From contig NZ_JFJY01000002.1 in assembly GCF_002115785.1 (NCBI RefSeq), positions 62,001 to 126,000 on the forward strand: a DNA stretch of 64,000 nucleotides. Reading direction: 5' to 3'. This document shows positions 36,915 to 45,280 of this stretch, piece by piece. Each line of letters opens with the position of its first letter. Position 1 is the stretch's first letter. The notes under the pieces are model-generated. The model did no database searches and was not told the origin of the DNA. It saw nothing but the letters and a program-made list of their open reading frames with translations. The translations under genes were made by a program, and so were the position numbers. Origin of the DNA: Thalassospira sp. MCCC 1A03138. GTDB taxonomy: Bacteria; Pseudomonadota; Alphaproteobacteria; Rhodospirillales; Thalassospiraceae.

Positions 36915-37571
36915 CTATTTCCGGACGATCCGATTTACCGCATCGGAAATCTCCGTTCCACCATCGGTCAGTTCGATAATCTCCCGCCGGATTTCCGGGG
37001 TTTCAATCAATTTGGCCAGAAACTGCGCAACATTGCCACGCTTGACCGTGCCGTAAGGAATCGCAAATCCGGCGTTCACGCGCCCGTCCTGATCTTCATG
37101 CAACAATGTTCCCGGCCGGAGGATCACCCAATCAGCATCGGATGCCGCAACATCCGCATCGGCGCGCTTTTTCTCGGTCATGTAATGTTCAAACCGCGGG
37201 TTGGGGGCTTTGCCGCGCCCGGCTTCGGGGAAGGCAGAAACAAGATAAAGCCGCGAAATGCCTTCCTGCTTCATCGCGGCCACCACATGCCCCGGTCCGT
37301 CGCCGTCAATCCGCGTGGTCCGGTCAAGGCCGCTTCCTGCCGCCCCGGATGAAAAAACAACAATGTCGTGGCCCCGGATCAAAGGAGCGAGCGTTTCTGC
37401 CGTCAGTTCCATCAAATCACCGAGAACTGGCGTAATCCCCGCATTCCTGAGGTTGTCGGCCTGTTCGGGTTTGCGATGCAGGCCCGTAACCTGATGCCCA
37501 TTTGCCAGTAAAAGCGGTGCCAGACGATGCCCGATACCACCCGTGACGCCGATAATGAAAATGCGTGCCAT
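36915..37571 (-). CDS. NAD(P)H-binding, NmrA/atypical SDR-like protein
   Basis: A 218-residue Rossmann protein. The N-terminal IGVTGGIGHRLAPLLLANGHQVTGLHRKP binds NADP(H), with Arg after the second strand favouring NADP. There is no YxxxK pair in the usual SDR place, which fits the atypical YwnB/NmrA-like subgroup. These often act as redox sensors or flavin/biliverdin-type reductases; function is not decided here. It precedes the Nudix gene on the same strand. Confidence 0.85.
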   Translation of the reverse strand: MARIFIIGVTGGIGHRLAPLLLANGHQVTGLHRKPEQADNLRNAGITPVLGDLMELTAETLAPLIRGHDIVVFSSGAAGSGLDRTTRIDGDGPGHVVAAMKQEGISRLYLVSAFPEAGRGKAPNPRFEHYMTEKKRADADVAASDADWVILRPGTLLHEDQDGRVNAGFAIPYGTVKRGNVAQFLAKLIETPEIRREIIELTDGGTEISDAVNRIVRK

Positions 37572-37766
37572 ATCCTGCCTCTATCCTTCGCATCGGAAAT
37601 CGAACCTACCTGAAAACTAGTTTGCGCCCCCGTGATGTCAACAAAGCCCAGCGTTAGCGCGCAGCATGCAGATGGGCATAAAATTGCCACAAGAAATTTT
37701 GGAACGTTTTGAAATCACAGCCGTTGGTGAGGTGTAACGCTCGACATCAATGAAAGGAGAGACGTT

Positions 37767-38324
37767 ATGCCTGCGATTGATACCGCAAAGATTCTTATTC
37801 TCGCTACCGACGGCTATGAACGGTCGGAACTGCGCGTTCCGCTCGATAAGCTCTCGACCCATGGGGCCGATGTCAAAATCGCATCGCCCAAATCATCCCC
37901 GATCAAAAGCTGGGATAAAAAGGACTGGGGCGACACCGTTGAGGTCGATATCGAAGTCAAAAATGTCGATATCGACGATTATGACGCGCTGGTTATCCCC
38001 GGCGGTCAGATCAACCCCGATCTTCTACGTAATGACGAGGCATCCGTCAGTCTGGTCAGCGAATTTGTCGCGTCAGGCAAGCCGGTTGCGGCGATTTGCC
38101 ACGGCCCATGGCTTCTGGTCGAAGCCGGTGCCCTGCGCGGGCGTGCAGCAACCTCATACAGTTCGATCAAAACCGACTTGCTAAATGCCGGTGCAGTCTG
38201 GCGCGACGAACCGGTGGTCTGCGATCAGGCCATCATCACGTCGCGCAATCCCAACGATCTTGATGCCTTTGTTTCCAAGATCGTCGAGGAAGTTAGCGAA
38301 GGCAAACACAGGCGCGCTGCTTGA
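37767..38324 (+). CDS. PfpI/DJ-1 family protein (type 1 glutamine amidotransferase fold)
   Basis: A 185-residue DJ-1/PfpI protein. Nucleophile C111 lies in AICHGPW with H112 beside it, and E18 sits in DGYERSE. Those three form the PfpI active site. Members are proteases, glyoxalases or deglycases; this sequence does not separate them. A strong AGGAGA precedes the ATG. It is transcribed alone toward a perfect hairpin. Confidence 0.92.
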   Translation: MPAIDTAKILILATDGYERSELRVPLDKLSTHGADVKIASPKSSPIKSWDKKDWGDTVEVDIEVKNVDIDDYDALVIPGGQINPDLLRNDEASVSLVSEFVASGKPVAAICHGPWLLVEAGALRGRAATSYSSIKTDLLNAGAVWRDEPVVCDQAIITSRNPNDLDAFVSKIVEEVSEGKHRRAA

Positions 38325-38357
38325 CAAGCCGCATGAAAGGCAGCCTTGCCCGCAACT

Positions 38358-38392
38358 GCAACCGGACGGATGGGAACCATCCGTCCGGTTGC
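38358..38392. other. Perfect 16-base hairpin between convergent genes, lacking a U-run
   Basis: GCAACCGGACGGATGG (38358-38373) and its exact complement (38377-38392) enclose a three-base loop GAA. No T-run follows on either strand, so it is not a standard terminator. It may still end or protect both convergent transcripts. Confidence 0.6.
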
Positions 38393-38410
38393 GTATCAGC
38401 AATGCGATCA

Positions 38411-38449
38411 CCCTATTCCGGCCCCTTATTCCGACACCTTATTCCGGGC
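38411..38449. repeat. Three tandem 13-base units around the stop codon of the exported-protein gene
   Basis: The units CCCTATTCCGGCC, CCTTATTCCGACA and CCTTATTCCGGGC follow without gaps. The third contains the TAA stop of the minus-strand gene at 38439-39293. On that strand each unit reads CGGAATAAGG-like. Confidence 0.7.
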
Positions 38450-39293
38450 ACGGATCCTTGGCATTCAGAAGATTGCCGGTCGAATACCAGATATCATGCA
38501 CGCCCTGACTCAGATCAAGGCGTACCGGTGCATCTTCTCTCCCCTGAAACAGGGTGTCATAAACCTTGGCTTGCAGCGGTGAACTGCACCCCAATGGTTG
38601 GGTTGGTATCCCGGGAAAATCAAGCTCAAGCCCCGCTTCGATCTGGGTTTGCGAAAACTCATTGGGCGGCGACGGCAATGTCAGAATATTCTGAAAATCA
38701 GGATCCCGGGCGATATAATGCGTCAGATGAGCCTCATCCCCATAGCCAAACAGGTAATAGACGAGCTCGACCGGTTGATCGATCCCGAAATTGAAATGCC
38801 GAAAAATCACTACGTCATCAATTTCGACCGGAACATTATCCAGTAATACCGGCCCAGGTGTCCCGCCGCCTGCATTGGAATAACCGTCATAGATTGTCGC
38901 GGTAAAGCTTGTCACCTTGCCCGATTTGATATCGGGCAAGGTGAATTTGTCATCATCAACATTGATCAGGTTATAGGGCTTGTCGGGATTGGCGGCGCGT
39001 AATTTACGATATAGCGCCATCGCATCATCGGCCAGATGCGCACGCAGGACCATCTGATACATATGCTTTTCCTGAGTGAACATCGGCATATGCAACAAAA
39101 ACAGCGTTTCCGATCCAACCATAAACATGCCGTGATTGCCCGGTGCATCGGCTTCGGCCCCATTACTGGTATGGGTCATTTCACCCATCGGCGGATGGGC
39201 CTTCGCCATCTCCACCAAACCAGAAAACATGGTAATGGTAACGGCAACCGCGATCATTATCGCCGGTTTCCTGAAGACAAGAGGTCCGATCAT
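38439..39293 (-). CDS. Exported protein of unknown function, last gene of the tyrosinase cluster
   Basis: A 284-residue protein with an N-terminal signal peptide (about residues 10-32, probable cleavage after AKA). The mature part has a His/Met-rich start (HPPMGEMTH, then GNHGMFMVGSETLFLLHMPMF) and mixed beta-rich sequence ending in a single-cysteine LNAKDPCPE. The Met/His content near the start could bind copper, but this is inference. Its ATG overlaps the stop of the heme-protein gene by four bases (ATGA), so the two are translationally coupled. I recognise no family. Tandem repeats lie at its 3' end. Confidence 0.75.
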   Translation of the reverse strand: MIGPLVFRKPAIMIAVAVTITMFSGLVEMAKAHPPMGEMTHTSNGAEADAPGNHGMFMVGSETLFLLHMPMFTQEKHMYQMVLRAHLADDAMALYRKLRAANPDKPYNLINVDDDKFTLPDIKSGKVTSFTATIYDGYSNAGGGTPGPVLLDNVPVEIDDVVIFRHFNFGIDQPVELVYYLFGYGDEAHLTHYIARDPDFQNILTLPSPPNEFSQTQIEAGLELDFPGIPTQPLGCSSPLQAKVYDTLFQGREDAPVRLDLSQGVHDIWYSTGNLLNAKDPCPE

Positions 39294-40912
39294 TGTGCCT
39301 GCTCCATGAATTGTTTTACCTCATCCACCAGTGACGGGTTTTTCGCAGATCCGGCATCGCGGAAAATGAATGAGAAATCCGATGCCAGCGTATCGCTGCC
39401 AGCAATCGTCGCATTGGCATGACAAAAATCGCAGGACTGATCCTGGATGTAGGTTTCCATGGTTGTATTGGCGACTTTCAGATTACCCTCGGACTCAAAG
39501 GTGCCATAGCGCAGCGGTATCGATGCATTCGCACCGGGCTCCATGACTGGGGGACTTGGGCTGCCATCCCACAACACATTGACCAGCTTGTAATACTGAA
39601 ACACCGATTTCCCACCGGTTTGCGATGCGATCTTTTGGGCAACACCGGCATTTAGCGTATCCATTTCGCTGGTTAGGGCCTGTTCGCGCGTAACCTGTAC
39701 GGGCTGATCGCGGGGATAAAGGTCCTTGCACTGGTTCTGATCGTTACAGTCAATGCGCGGCTGATTGGGTTTGCAATCCGGTCCGGTACAATTCGGGTTG
39801 TTAAAGGAATATCCGCGAGGCGGTAAAATTGCCTGCCCGTCGGGCACATTGTCGACCTGCTCGAAGGTTGCCCAGATCAGATCGGGGAATGTATCGGTCT
39901 TGTGAATGATATGAAGCCCGACCAAACCGACAACTTCTTGGCTGCATTCACCGGTATCAGGACGTTTCAGCCATGCAACCGATGTCAGATACCGGTCATA
40001 AATGTCGCTTTGCCCTGTCAGGACCCGCCACGCTGCCTTGATCTCGAACGCTCCAAGCGCATCCTGACCTTGCGGTTCCGTCGGTGGAACACGCAGGAAC
40101 TTGCCACTTGGCAGGGACAATCCCGCCGGATGTCTACCATCAGCATTGGTTGCGACCCGCATCTGATCGGCAGCGTCATAAAGCGTATTGTTCATGATGT
40201 AATCGAACTCGGCCTTGCCGACCTTGCGTTCGAAAAACACCAGATTGCCGTTCTGATCTGTCAGCCATCCGCCGGTGGCTTCCATGATCTCGTCGGACTG
40301 GGTATCACGCGTACCACTTGAAAGATGGAACCGATGGGCGGTATTGACCGCATTTTTTGAAAGCGTTGTTAAAATCTTTGCTGAACCAGCCGGATAGCCC
40401 AGCAACATCTGGTCACTTTTACATCCCGACGGCACGGCTTGCGGCACGCCCCAATCGGTCGGCTTGGCCGCATCAGGCAGGAAGATCGCCTGCGCATCCT
40501 TGAAACTGCCCCAGACCGGTACGCTGGTTAAGGGTGAGGTCGGATTTTCCGGTACCCCCCAATTTGCCACCGAAACGCTTTGATCTGGCTCACCTGCGGT
40601 CGATGGTGTTCCCGGCCATGAACTGCTGACCGGCCAGTTCATCGCGATGAACATCTGCCAAGCATAACAATTATTACCCTGCTGGGTTGGCAGGAAAAGA
40701 TTGTCACTGGTCATGAACGACCCGCTTGTCGGATCGAAAACCAGTTGATCCGGGCATTGCTGTGCCGATTGGGCTATTTCCGTCACCCGGCTGATATTGA
40801 TTTCATCCGCCCTGCCAGCCGGAACATCAATCACCCAAAGAAGTCCTGCAATCGCCAGGATACAAAAACCCGCAAGCACACAGCCTGCCCCCAAATGTAA
40901 TCGGTTGATCAT
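39290..40912 (-). CDS. Exported c-type heme protein, third gene of the tyrosinase cluster
   Basis: A 540-residue protein. The N-terminal helix (about residues 8-30) is a signal peptide or anchor, with GRADE possibly marking cleavage. One heme-attachment motif, CDFCH, lies at 494-498, only 42 residues from the C terminus. The body carries several cysteines (including CTGPDCKPNQPR) and the segment NNCYAWQMFIAMNWP, which I recall from uncharacterised proteins annotated as cytochrome c family. It probably receives or gives electrons in the periplasm; the partner is unknown. The ATG at 40912 has AGGGAG upstream; a 51-codon open extension is basic and not homologous. Confidence 0.8.
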   Translation of the reverse strand: MINRLHLGAGCVLAGFCILAIAGLLWVIDVPAGRADEINISRVTEIAQSAQQCPDQLVFDPTSGSFMTSDNLFLPTQQGNNCYAWQMFIAMNWPVSSSWPGTPSTAGEPDQSVSVANWGVPENPTSPLTSVPVWGSFKDAQAIFLPDAAKPTDWGVPQAVPSGCKSDQMLLGYPAGSAKILTTLSKNAVNTAHRFHLSSGTRDTQSDEIMEATGGWLTDQNGNLVFFERKVGKAEFDYIMNNTLYDAADQMRVATNADGRHPAGLSLPSGKFLRVPPTEPQGQDALGAFEIKAAWRVLTGQSDIYDRYLTSVAWLKRPDTGECSQEVVGLVGLHIIHKTDTFPDLIWATFEQVDNVPDGQAILPPRGYSFNNPNCTGPDCKPNQPRIDCNDQNQCKDLYPRDQPVQVTREQALTSEMDTLNAGVAQKIASQTGGKSVFQYYKLVNVLWDGSPSPPVMEPGANASIPLRYGTFESEGNLKVANTTMETYIQDQSCDFCHANATIAGSDTLASDFSFIFRDAGSAKNPSLVDEVKQFMEQAQ

Positions 40913-40994
40913 AACGGCTCCCTCTGTCGCAAACAGCATCCGGGGCAGATCAGTCAAAACCTTGCCCCCACCCCGGATGCGTCCCCCGCCCCTG

Positions 40995-42737
40995 TTAATG
41001 ACTTGGAATAACCGCCAAACCACTTTCCCACGGATGATCGGCATCCGATGGATTGGCCGGTTCATTCGGGTTCAGAACCCGGAGGCTGACGGATCCCGGC
41101 TTTGCCGATGACGATACGGCAACATCCATAATGAAGCCCTGCGTACCGCCACCGTCGGTCTGGCCCGGAATCGCCGATGCATCTGGCAGGAACTTGGTCA
41201 CTTTGGCCTTGATCCCGGGGTTGGAAAACTCAATCCGCGCGTTGCCGATCGTGGTGTTTTTATCCGCTCCCTGCACGATCAGAACAAAGCTGTTCACCGT
41301 CCCCGGCACCATCAATGCCGGAAGATCGGTCGGAGATTCCCCATAAAACAGATCAATCGGCACGAACTGAACCGGCCAGGGTTGCATGCTGCCGCTGCTG
41401 CGGCTTGAAACGCATTTCATAGGTGGTTGCAACGGTTGGCTCGGGGTCATCTGCGTTGCCGAAAGGGCAATTTTCATCTGGTTGGCGATATCGCCAATAT
41501 GGGCAATCTTCTGACCATCGATCGTGCAGTCATTGATCGTGAAACCGGCACTTGGCGGAATATCAAACACCGCATGCAGTATCTGGTCCGAATTGTTCGG
41601 ACCGGTTCCCGCCGTGCCACGGGTAATTTTCCAGTACTGGCTTACATCCTCGCCATTCGGGCCCTTCCAGTTTGAAAGGTTCTGGGGCTGCTGGATATAA
41701 AGCCCGACTGGATCGGTCAGCGAAATACGGTAACGTGCCGCCGCCCGGTTGGCGATAAAACCGATATGCGGATCGGAATTGCGATAGTTCTGACCGTATT
41801 GCGCACAACAAATCAGGCTTTGCGGATCGCGGCTGCTTAAATCCGGACGCTGAATGGTTGCCGCCGCGGCAAGGTAAATTTCAGCACTCAGCGTATTGGG
41901 GCCTGACGTCAGATGCAGCGCCCCGCCCGACTGGCCGGGAACCCGCACCGTGCCGCGGTTCCATTTGTTGGTCACGTCATAGGCCGGGCGTCCGGTGGTC
42001 GGATCCATGACCGGATCACCCTTTTTACCGGTCGGCTGATCAACCGTGTAACGCAAATAAAGGTCTTCAAGCTTGACAGCCGGATCAACATACATCTGAT
42101 AAAGGCCGAGAACCGCCTCGGGATTGATTCGCCACATCGTCAGGTAATAAGCCGGGTTTTCGCAGGTAAACATGACGCTTTGCATCTTGCTGCCCGACGC
42201 ATCATAGGTAATCGACCATTCGCAATATTCATCCAACCAACCACGTGGGCCAGATGGCGAGAAATCAACATATTCCCCGGTCCAGTCGATTTCCGGACAC
42301 CGTTTTGCCGGGATTTTCAGGATCGGAGCCGAGCCGCTCGGATCATAGAGCTTGTAAAGCGTGCCATCGACGGAGATCTCACCGCTATCGGCGAGGCTCA
42401 TGACCTCGTCCATGGTCAATGGCCGATGCAGTTGGGGATTGTTGGATGCCTCGGGTGGGGTCAGAAAGGCGATCAAGCGGTTGGGGAATGGGGTCCAACT
42501 GATGACTGCGTCACCGGCTTCACCAAATCCCTCGGTCAGCGGGTTATAGTAATCCGCCCGTGGCGCATCATTCAGGTTCGACCACGGATCACCAATGATC
42601 GCCATCTCGGTCCAGCCGGCGACATTATTGTTCCAGTCGGTTTCAAAAGCCGGCAGTTCGTTTTCCATACCAAGCTTTTTGTAATCCTTGGGCGCCTGAT
42701 GGGCGGGCGACGTAAATCTGGCAAAGGGTGTGCTCAT
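40995..42737 (-). CDS. Large protein of unknown function, second gene of the tyrosinase cluster
   Basis: A 580-residue protein with no signal peptide or membrane helix. It is rich in Pro, Asn, Asp and aromatic residues and has a beta-rich look. Cysteines fall in CPEIDW, DEYCEW, TCENP, LICC and CVSSR; no CxxCH is present. The C-terminal part (about 470-575) looks like an Ig/cupredoxin-sized beta domain. I do not recognise the family. AGGAGACC precedes the ATG, 27 bases after the tyrosinase stop. It is likely a partner of the copper enzyme, since it is the immediate neighbour in the transcript. Confidence 0.78.
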   Translation of the reverse strand: MSTPFARFTSPAHQAPKDYKKLGMENELPAFETDWNNNVAGWTEMAIIGDPWSNLNDAPRADYYNPLTEGFGEAGDAVISWTPFPNRLIAFLTPPEASNNPQLHRPLTMDEVMSLADSGEISVDGTLYKLYDPSGSAPILKIPAKRCPEIDWTGEYVDFSPSGPRGWLDEYCEWSITYDASGSKMQSVMFTCENPAYYLTMWRINPEAVLGLYQMYVDPAVKLEDLYLRYTVDQPTGKKGDPVMDPTTGRPAYDVTNKWNRGTVRVPGQSGGALHLTSGPNTLSAEIYLAAAATIQRPDLSSRDPQSLICCAQYGQNYRNSDPHIGFIANRAAARYRISLTDPVGLYIQQPQNLSNWKGPNGEDVSQYWKITRGTAGTGPNNSDQILHAVFDIPPSAGFTINDCTIDGQKIAHIGDIANQMKIALSATQMTPSQPLQPPMKCVSSRSSGSMQPWPVQFVPIDLFYGESPTDLPALMVPGTVNSFVLIVQGADKNTTIGNARIEFSNPGIKAKVTKFLPDASAIPGQTDGGGTQGFIMDVAVSSSAKPGSVSLRVLNPNEPANPSDADHPWESGLAVIPSH

Positions 42738-42764
42738 TTTCGGTCTCCTGGGTCACGGTTATGA

Positions 42765-44621
42765 TCAATGAAGCGAACAGCAGCCGCGCGGTGCCATCTG
42801 TCCAATAATCGGTTGGCGCGGATCCCCCCAAACCAGCTGGGGAATAAAGCCGGGTAGCGCTTTGTACTCGTCAGCCGTCACAACACGGCCGGTATCGAGG
42901 TGGGTCACAACAAGGGAAATTTGCAGTTTGTCTTCGGGGCGAAGATCAAGCGAATAGATGGTCGGCCCGGCATTCAGAACACGTGACACACCCTGTGTCA
43001 CACAACGTCCTTTATCATCGACAAGCCCCATGCCGATCCGGCTGAACCGGCCGACATAATGCATGTTGCAGCTTGTCGCGTCGTTCGGGGTCGCGTCGGC
43101 CTGATTGATGAAAACATCGATCAGATAGCTGTCATGGGTACAATGAACATCGTCAAAGACCACCCATGGACCATCGTCCATGATCTTGGCTTCGGCCCGT
43201 GTTGCGACAAACGGATCGGCGGAAACACCGGCCTCTTTTGCCACCTTTCCCGGTTTAGGTGGCTTCGCCTTTACTGCCGTCGGGGATTTCTTGCGCGCCG
43301 CATCACCTGTGAACTGCTTGGCAACAGGTTCGCCATAGTCATATCCGATACGGCGACTATCCTGCGCCATTTCACCGATTGAAGTATAGCGCCAATGGTC
43401 TGCGCTGGAATAACTTACATCCGTCGCACCTGCGCCCAAAAACGGTTGAAGCGGTGTCTGGGTGGTGAATTGCGCGCCGGAATGATTGCGGATCCAGACT
43501 TCAAGCATCCGGTCGATATTGGCGTGATAGGACAGGAACAGCGGATCAAACGCGGTATAGGCATTGTCGCCCATATCCGGCCCCAGCCAGCCGTGATAAT
43601 TGTCGTGAGGCTGTTCATAAAGACCGTCAAAATTGACATCGCGATACGGATACAGATTATCGGGCTGCGGCGGGTGAAACGCCGGGATATTGGCCCACGG
43701 GTAACCGGGAACTCCCTGCGGCGTGCTGAAAGTTTCGAATTCCAGCGCATCAACGACCTGCTGCTGGAAAATCCGCGCCATCGCATAAAACTTGGTGCGT
43801 TCCACCCTGTCGGTATCACCGGATGTGTAAAATAACGGATTGCGCTGGACGTATTTGCAGTCCGGTCCGCTCATCTTGCCGATCGCACACAGTTTGGAAT
43901 TGCCGTCCTTGGCCGCTGCATAACGTAACGGGTTGGGGCGCTTCTTGCCGGTGCCGGGATGGATATATGTTTCGTCCAGAAACGCTTGGGGCAACCCCGC
44001 TTCGGAGCTGCCATCGACACTGGCATCTTGTGCCATCCAGTCCCAATAGGGGATCGCACAATCGATCAGTTCTTCCAGATACAGAAGATACGCCCGATGC
44101 CAAAGCGCAAAAGCTTCCTGATAATGCAGGCACCAATTGGTGTGGATATAGGCAAATATCTGCCACGGTGCGCCGCGGTCCGGATTGCCAATCTGCATGA
44201 TATCGTCAAGCTTGGCACGATAGGCACCAAGCTCGTCCTGACTTAACGACCGGATATCGGCCCGGATACGCTTGACCTTTTGCGGCAAATCCGGCGGCGG
44301 TATGCGGTCGGCTGGATCGAACGGGGAAGTTTGATCAACCCGCCACCCCTGATTAACCCAAAGCCGGAAGGTTTCCAGCGCATCAATCGGCCAGAATTGA
44401 GTCTGATCGGTGGTCAATGGCATGCTGCGCGATGCCAGATGATTATAAATCGTCACCGACCATTCCTTGACTGAATCCGCCTGATCCAGATCGATGAAAT
44501 AACCGCGCATGCACCCGATCCAGCACCGCGCCACGGCATCTCGCTCATTAGGCGCAATCCAATATGGCGCGATAAACAGGTTTTTAACGTCAGAATTCCA
44601 TGTCGGTTTCGCTACAATCAT
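42765..44621 (-). CDS. Tyrosinase-like type-3 copper protein
   Basis: A 618-residue protein with a tyrosinase domain. CuA ligands are probably H160, H166 and H175 (IHTNWCLHYQEAFALWHR). CuB ligands are H339, H343 and H366 (PHDNYH and YHANIDR). C164-x-H166 matches the position of the Cys-His thioether in fungal tyrosinases and molluscan hemocyanins. An N-terminal domain of about 120 residues and a C-terminal domain of about 150 residues (after 470, with beta strands VVFDDVHCTHDSYLIDVFIN) surround the core. Such enzymes oxidise phenols to quinones. No signal peptide is seen, so it is cytosolic or exported with a partner. The ATG follows GGGGAAGG. First gene of a four-gene cluster. Confidence 0.92.
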   Translation of the reverse strand: MIVAKPTWNSDVKNLFIAPYWIAPNERDAVARCWIGCMRGYFIDLDQADSVKEWSVTIYNHLASRSMPLTTDQTQFWPIDALETFRLWVNQGWRVDQTSPFDPADRIPPPDLPQKVKRIRADIRSLSQDELGAYRAKLDDIMQIGNPDRGAPWQIFAYIHTNWCLHYQEAFALWHRAYLLYLEELIDCAIPYWDWMAQDASVDGSSEAGLPQAFLDETYIHPGTGKKRPNPLRYAAAKDGNSKLCAIGKMSGPDCKYVQRNPLFYTSGDTDRVERTKFYAMARIFQQQVVDALEFETFSTPQGVPGYPWANIPAFHPPQPDNLYPYRDVNFDGLYEQPHDNYHGWLGPDMGDNAYTAFDPLFLSYHANIDRMLEVWIRNHSGAQFTTQTPLQPFLGAGATDVSYSSADHWRYTSIGEMAQDSRRIGYDYGEPVAKQFTGDAARKKSPTAVKAKPPKPGKVAKEAGVSADPFVATRAEAKIMDDGPWVVFDDVHCTHDSYLIDVFINQADATPNDATSCNMHYVGRFSRIGMGLVDDKGRCVTQGVSRVLNAGPTIYSLDLRPEDKLQISLVVTHLDTGRVVTADEYKALPGFIPQLVWGDPRQPIIGQMAPRGCCSLH

Positions 44622-44769
44622 CGCCTTCCCCGAATAACCCCATGAGTTTTATTGAAGTTTTCTCCACTTTAGGTAGTGTTAAGTTTAGCCCTTCCGTACG
44701 GAGAAATTTTGCAAAGTTGGGCGAATAGTGATGGGGTTTTTGCAATTTCAGGGGGCTATTGCAGGATTT
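44622..44769. promoter_or_regulatory. Divergent promoter region of the tyrosinase cluster and its Lrp regulator
   Basis: 148 bases, AT-rich in the middle, between divergent genes. TCCGTACGGA at 44693-44702 is a perfect ten-base palindrome. It lies about 70 bases from each start and could be a binding site for the adjacent Lrp/AsnC protein. Confidence 0.5.
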
Positions 44770-45231
44770 ATGGCAGATGCGATTGATCTGAAGATTTTGG
44801 CGAAGCTCCAGAAAGACTGTACGCAAAGTCTGGAATCGCTTAGCGACAGCGTCGGGCTATCCCCGACAAGCTGCTATCGACGGATCAAGAAACTGGAAAG
44901 CGACGGGGTCATTCGCGCGCGCTGCGCGATCCTTGATGAAAAGAAACTCGGCTTTCAGGTCACTGCCATGTTTCTGATAAAGCTGGAAAAAGATAGCGCC
45001 GATATCGATCAACGCATGCAGCAGATCCTCAAAAACCGGCCTGAAATCCAGCATTGCTATCTGATCGCCGGTGATTTTGATTTTGTGATGATCGCCAAAT
45101 TCCGCGATGCGACGGAATATACCGACTACATCTATCACTTCCTTGAAACCTATGCCGATATCCCGATCCAGACCTATACCTCCAAACTGGTGGTCCGCAC
45201 CGTCCGGCAGGACTGGGCCCTACCGCTTTAG
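44770..45231 (+). CDS. Lrp/AsnC-family transcriptional regulator beside the tyrosinase cluster
   Basis: A 153-residue regulator. The AsnC helix-turn-helix contains LSDSVGLSPTSCYRRIKKLESDGVI (about 20-44). The RAM effector domain follows (about 60-140), with the HCYLIAGDFDFVMIAKFRD core. The start at 44770 has an AGGA directly upstream; a longer frame back to a GTG at 44728 has no similarity. The divergent arrangement with the tyrosinase cluster suggests it controls that cluster, perhaps in response to an amino acid such as tyrosine. Effector unknown. Confidence 0.92.
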   Translation: MADAIDLKILAKLQKDCTQSLESLSDSVGLSPTSCYRRIKKLESDGVIRARCAILDEKKLGFQVTAMFLIKLEKDSADIDQRMQQILKNRPEIQHCYLIAGDFDFVMIAKFRDATEYTDYIYHFLETYADIPIQTYTSKLVVRTVRQDWALPL

Positions 45232-45236
45232 CTAAC

Positions 45237-45270
45237 AAAAACGCCCCGGACAAGATCACGAGGCGCTTTT
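45237..45270. terminator. Weak bidirectional terminator between the Lrp and TRAP genes
   Basis: AAAA (45237-45240), a mismatch, then CGCC pair with GGCG and TTTT (45262-45270). The stem is imperfect but has T-runs on both strands. It lies between convergent genes. Confidence 0.45.
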
Positions 45271-45280
45271 GAGTAGATGC

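Noticed and set aside
38411-38449. Short regular repeats as a CRISPR-like array
   Set aside because: Units are 13 bases with no spacers, and there are no cas genes.
40995-42737. LodA/GoxA-type quinoprotein oxidase
   Set aside because: Considered because such oxidases occur in marine bacteria with polyphenol oxidases, but I see no sequence stretch I can match to LodA and no flavoprotein LodB partner in the cluster.
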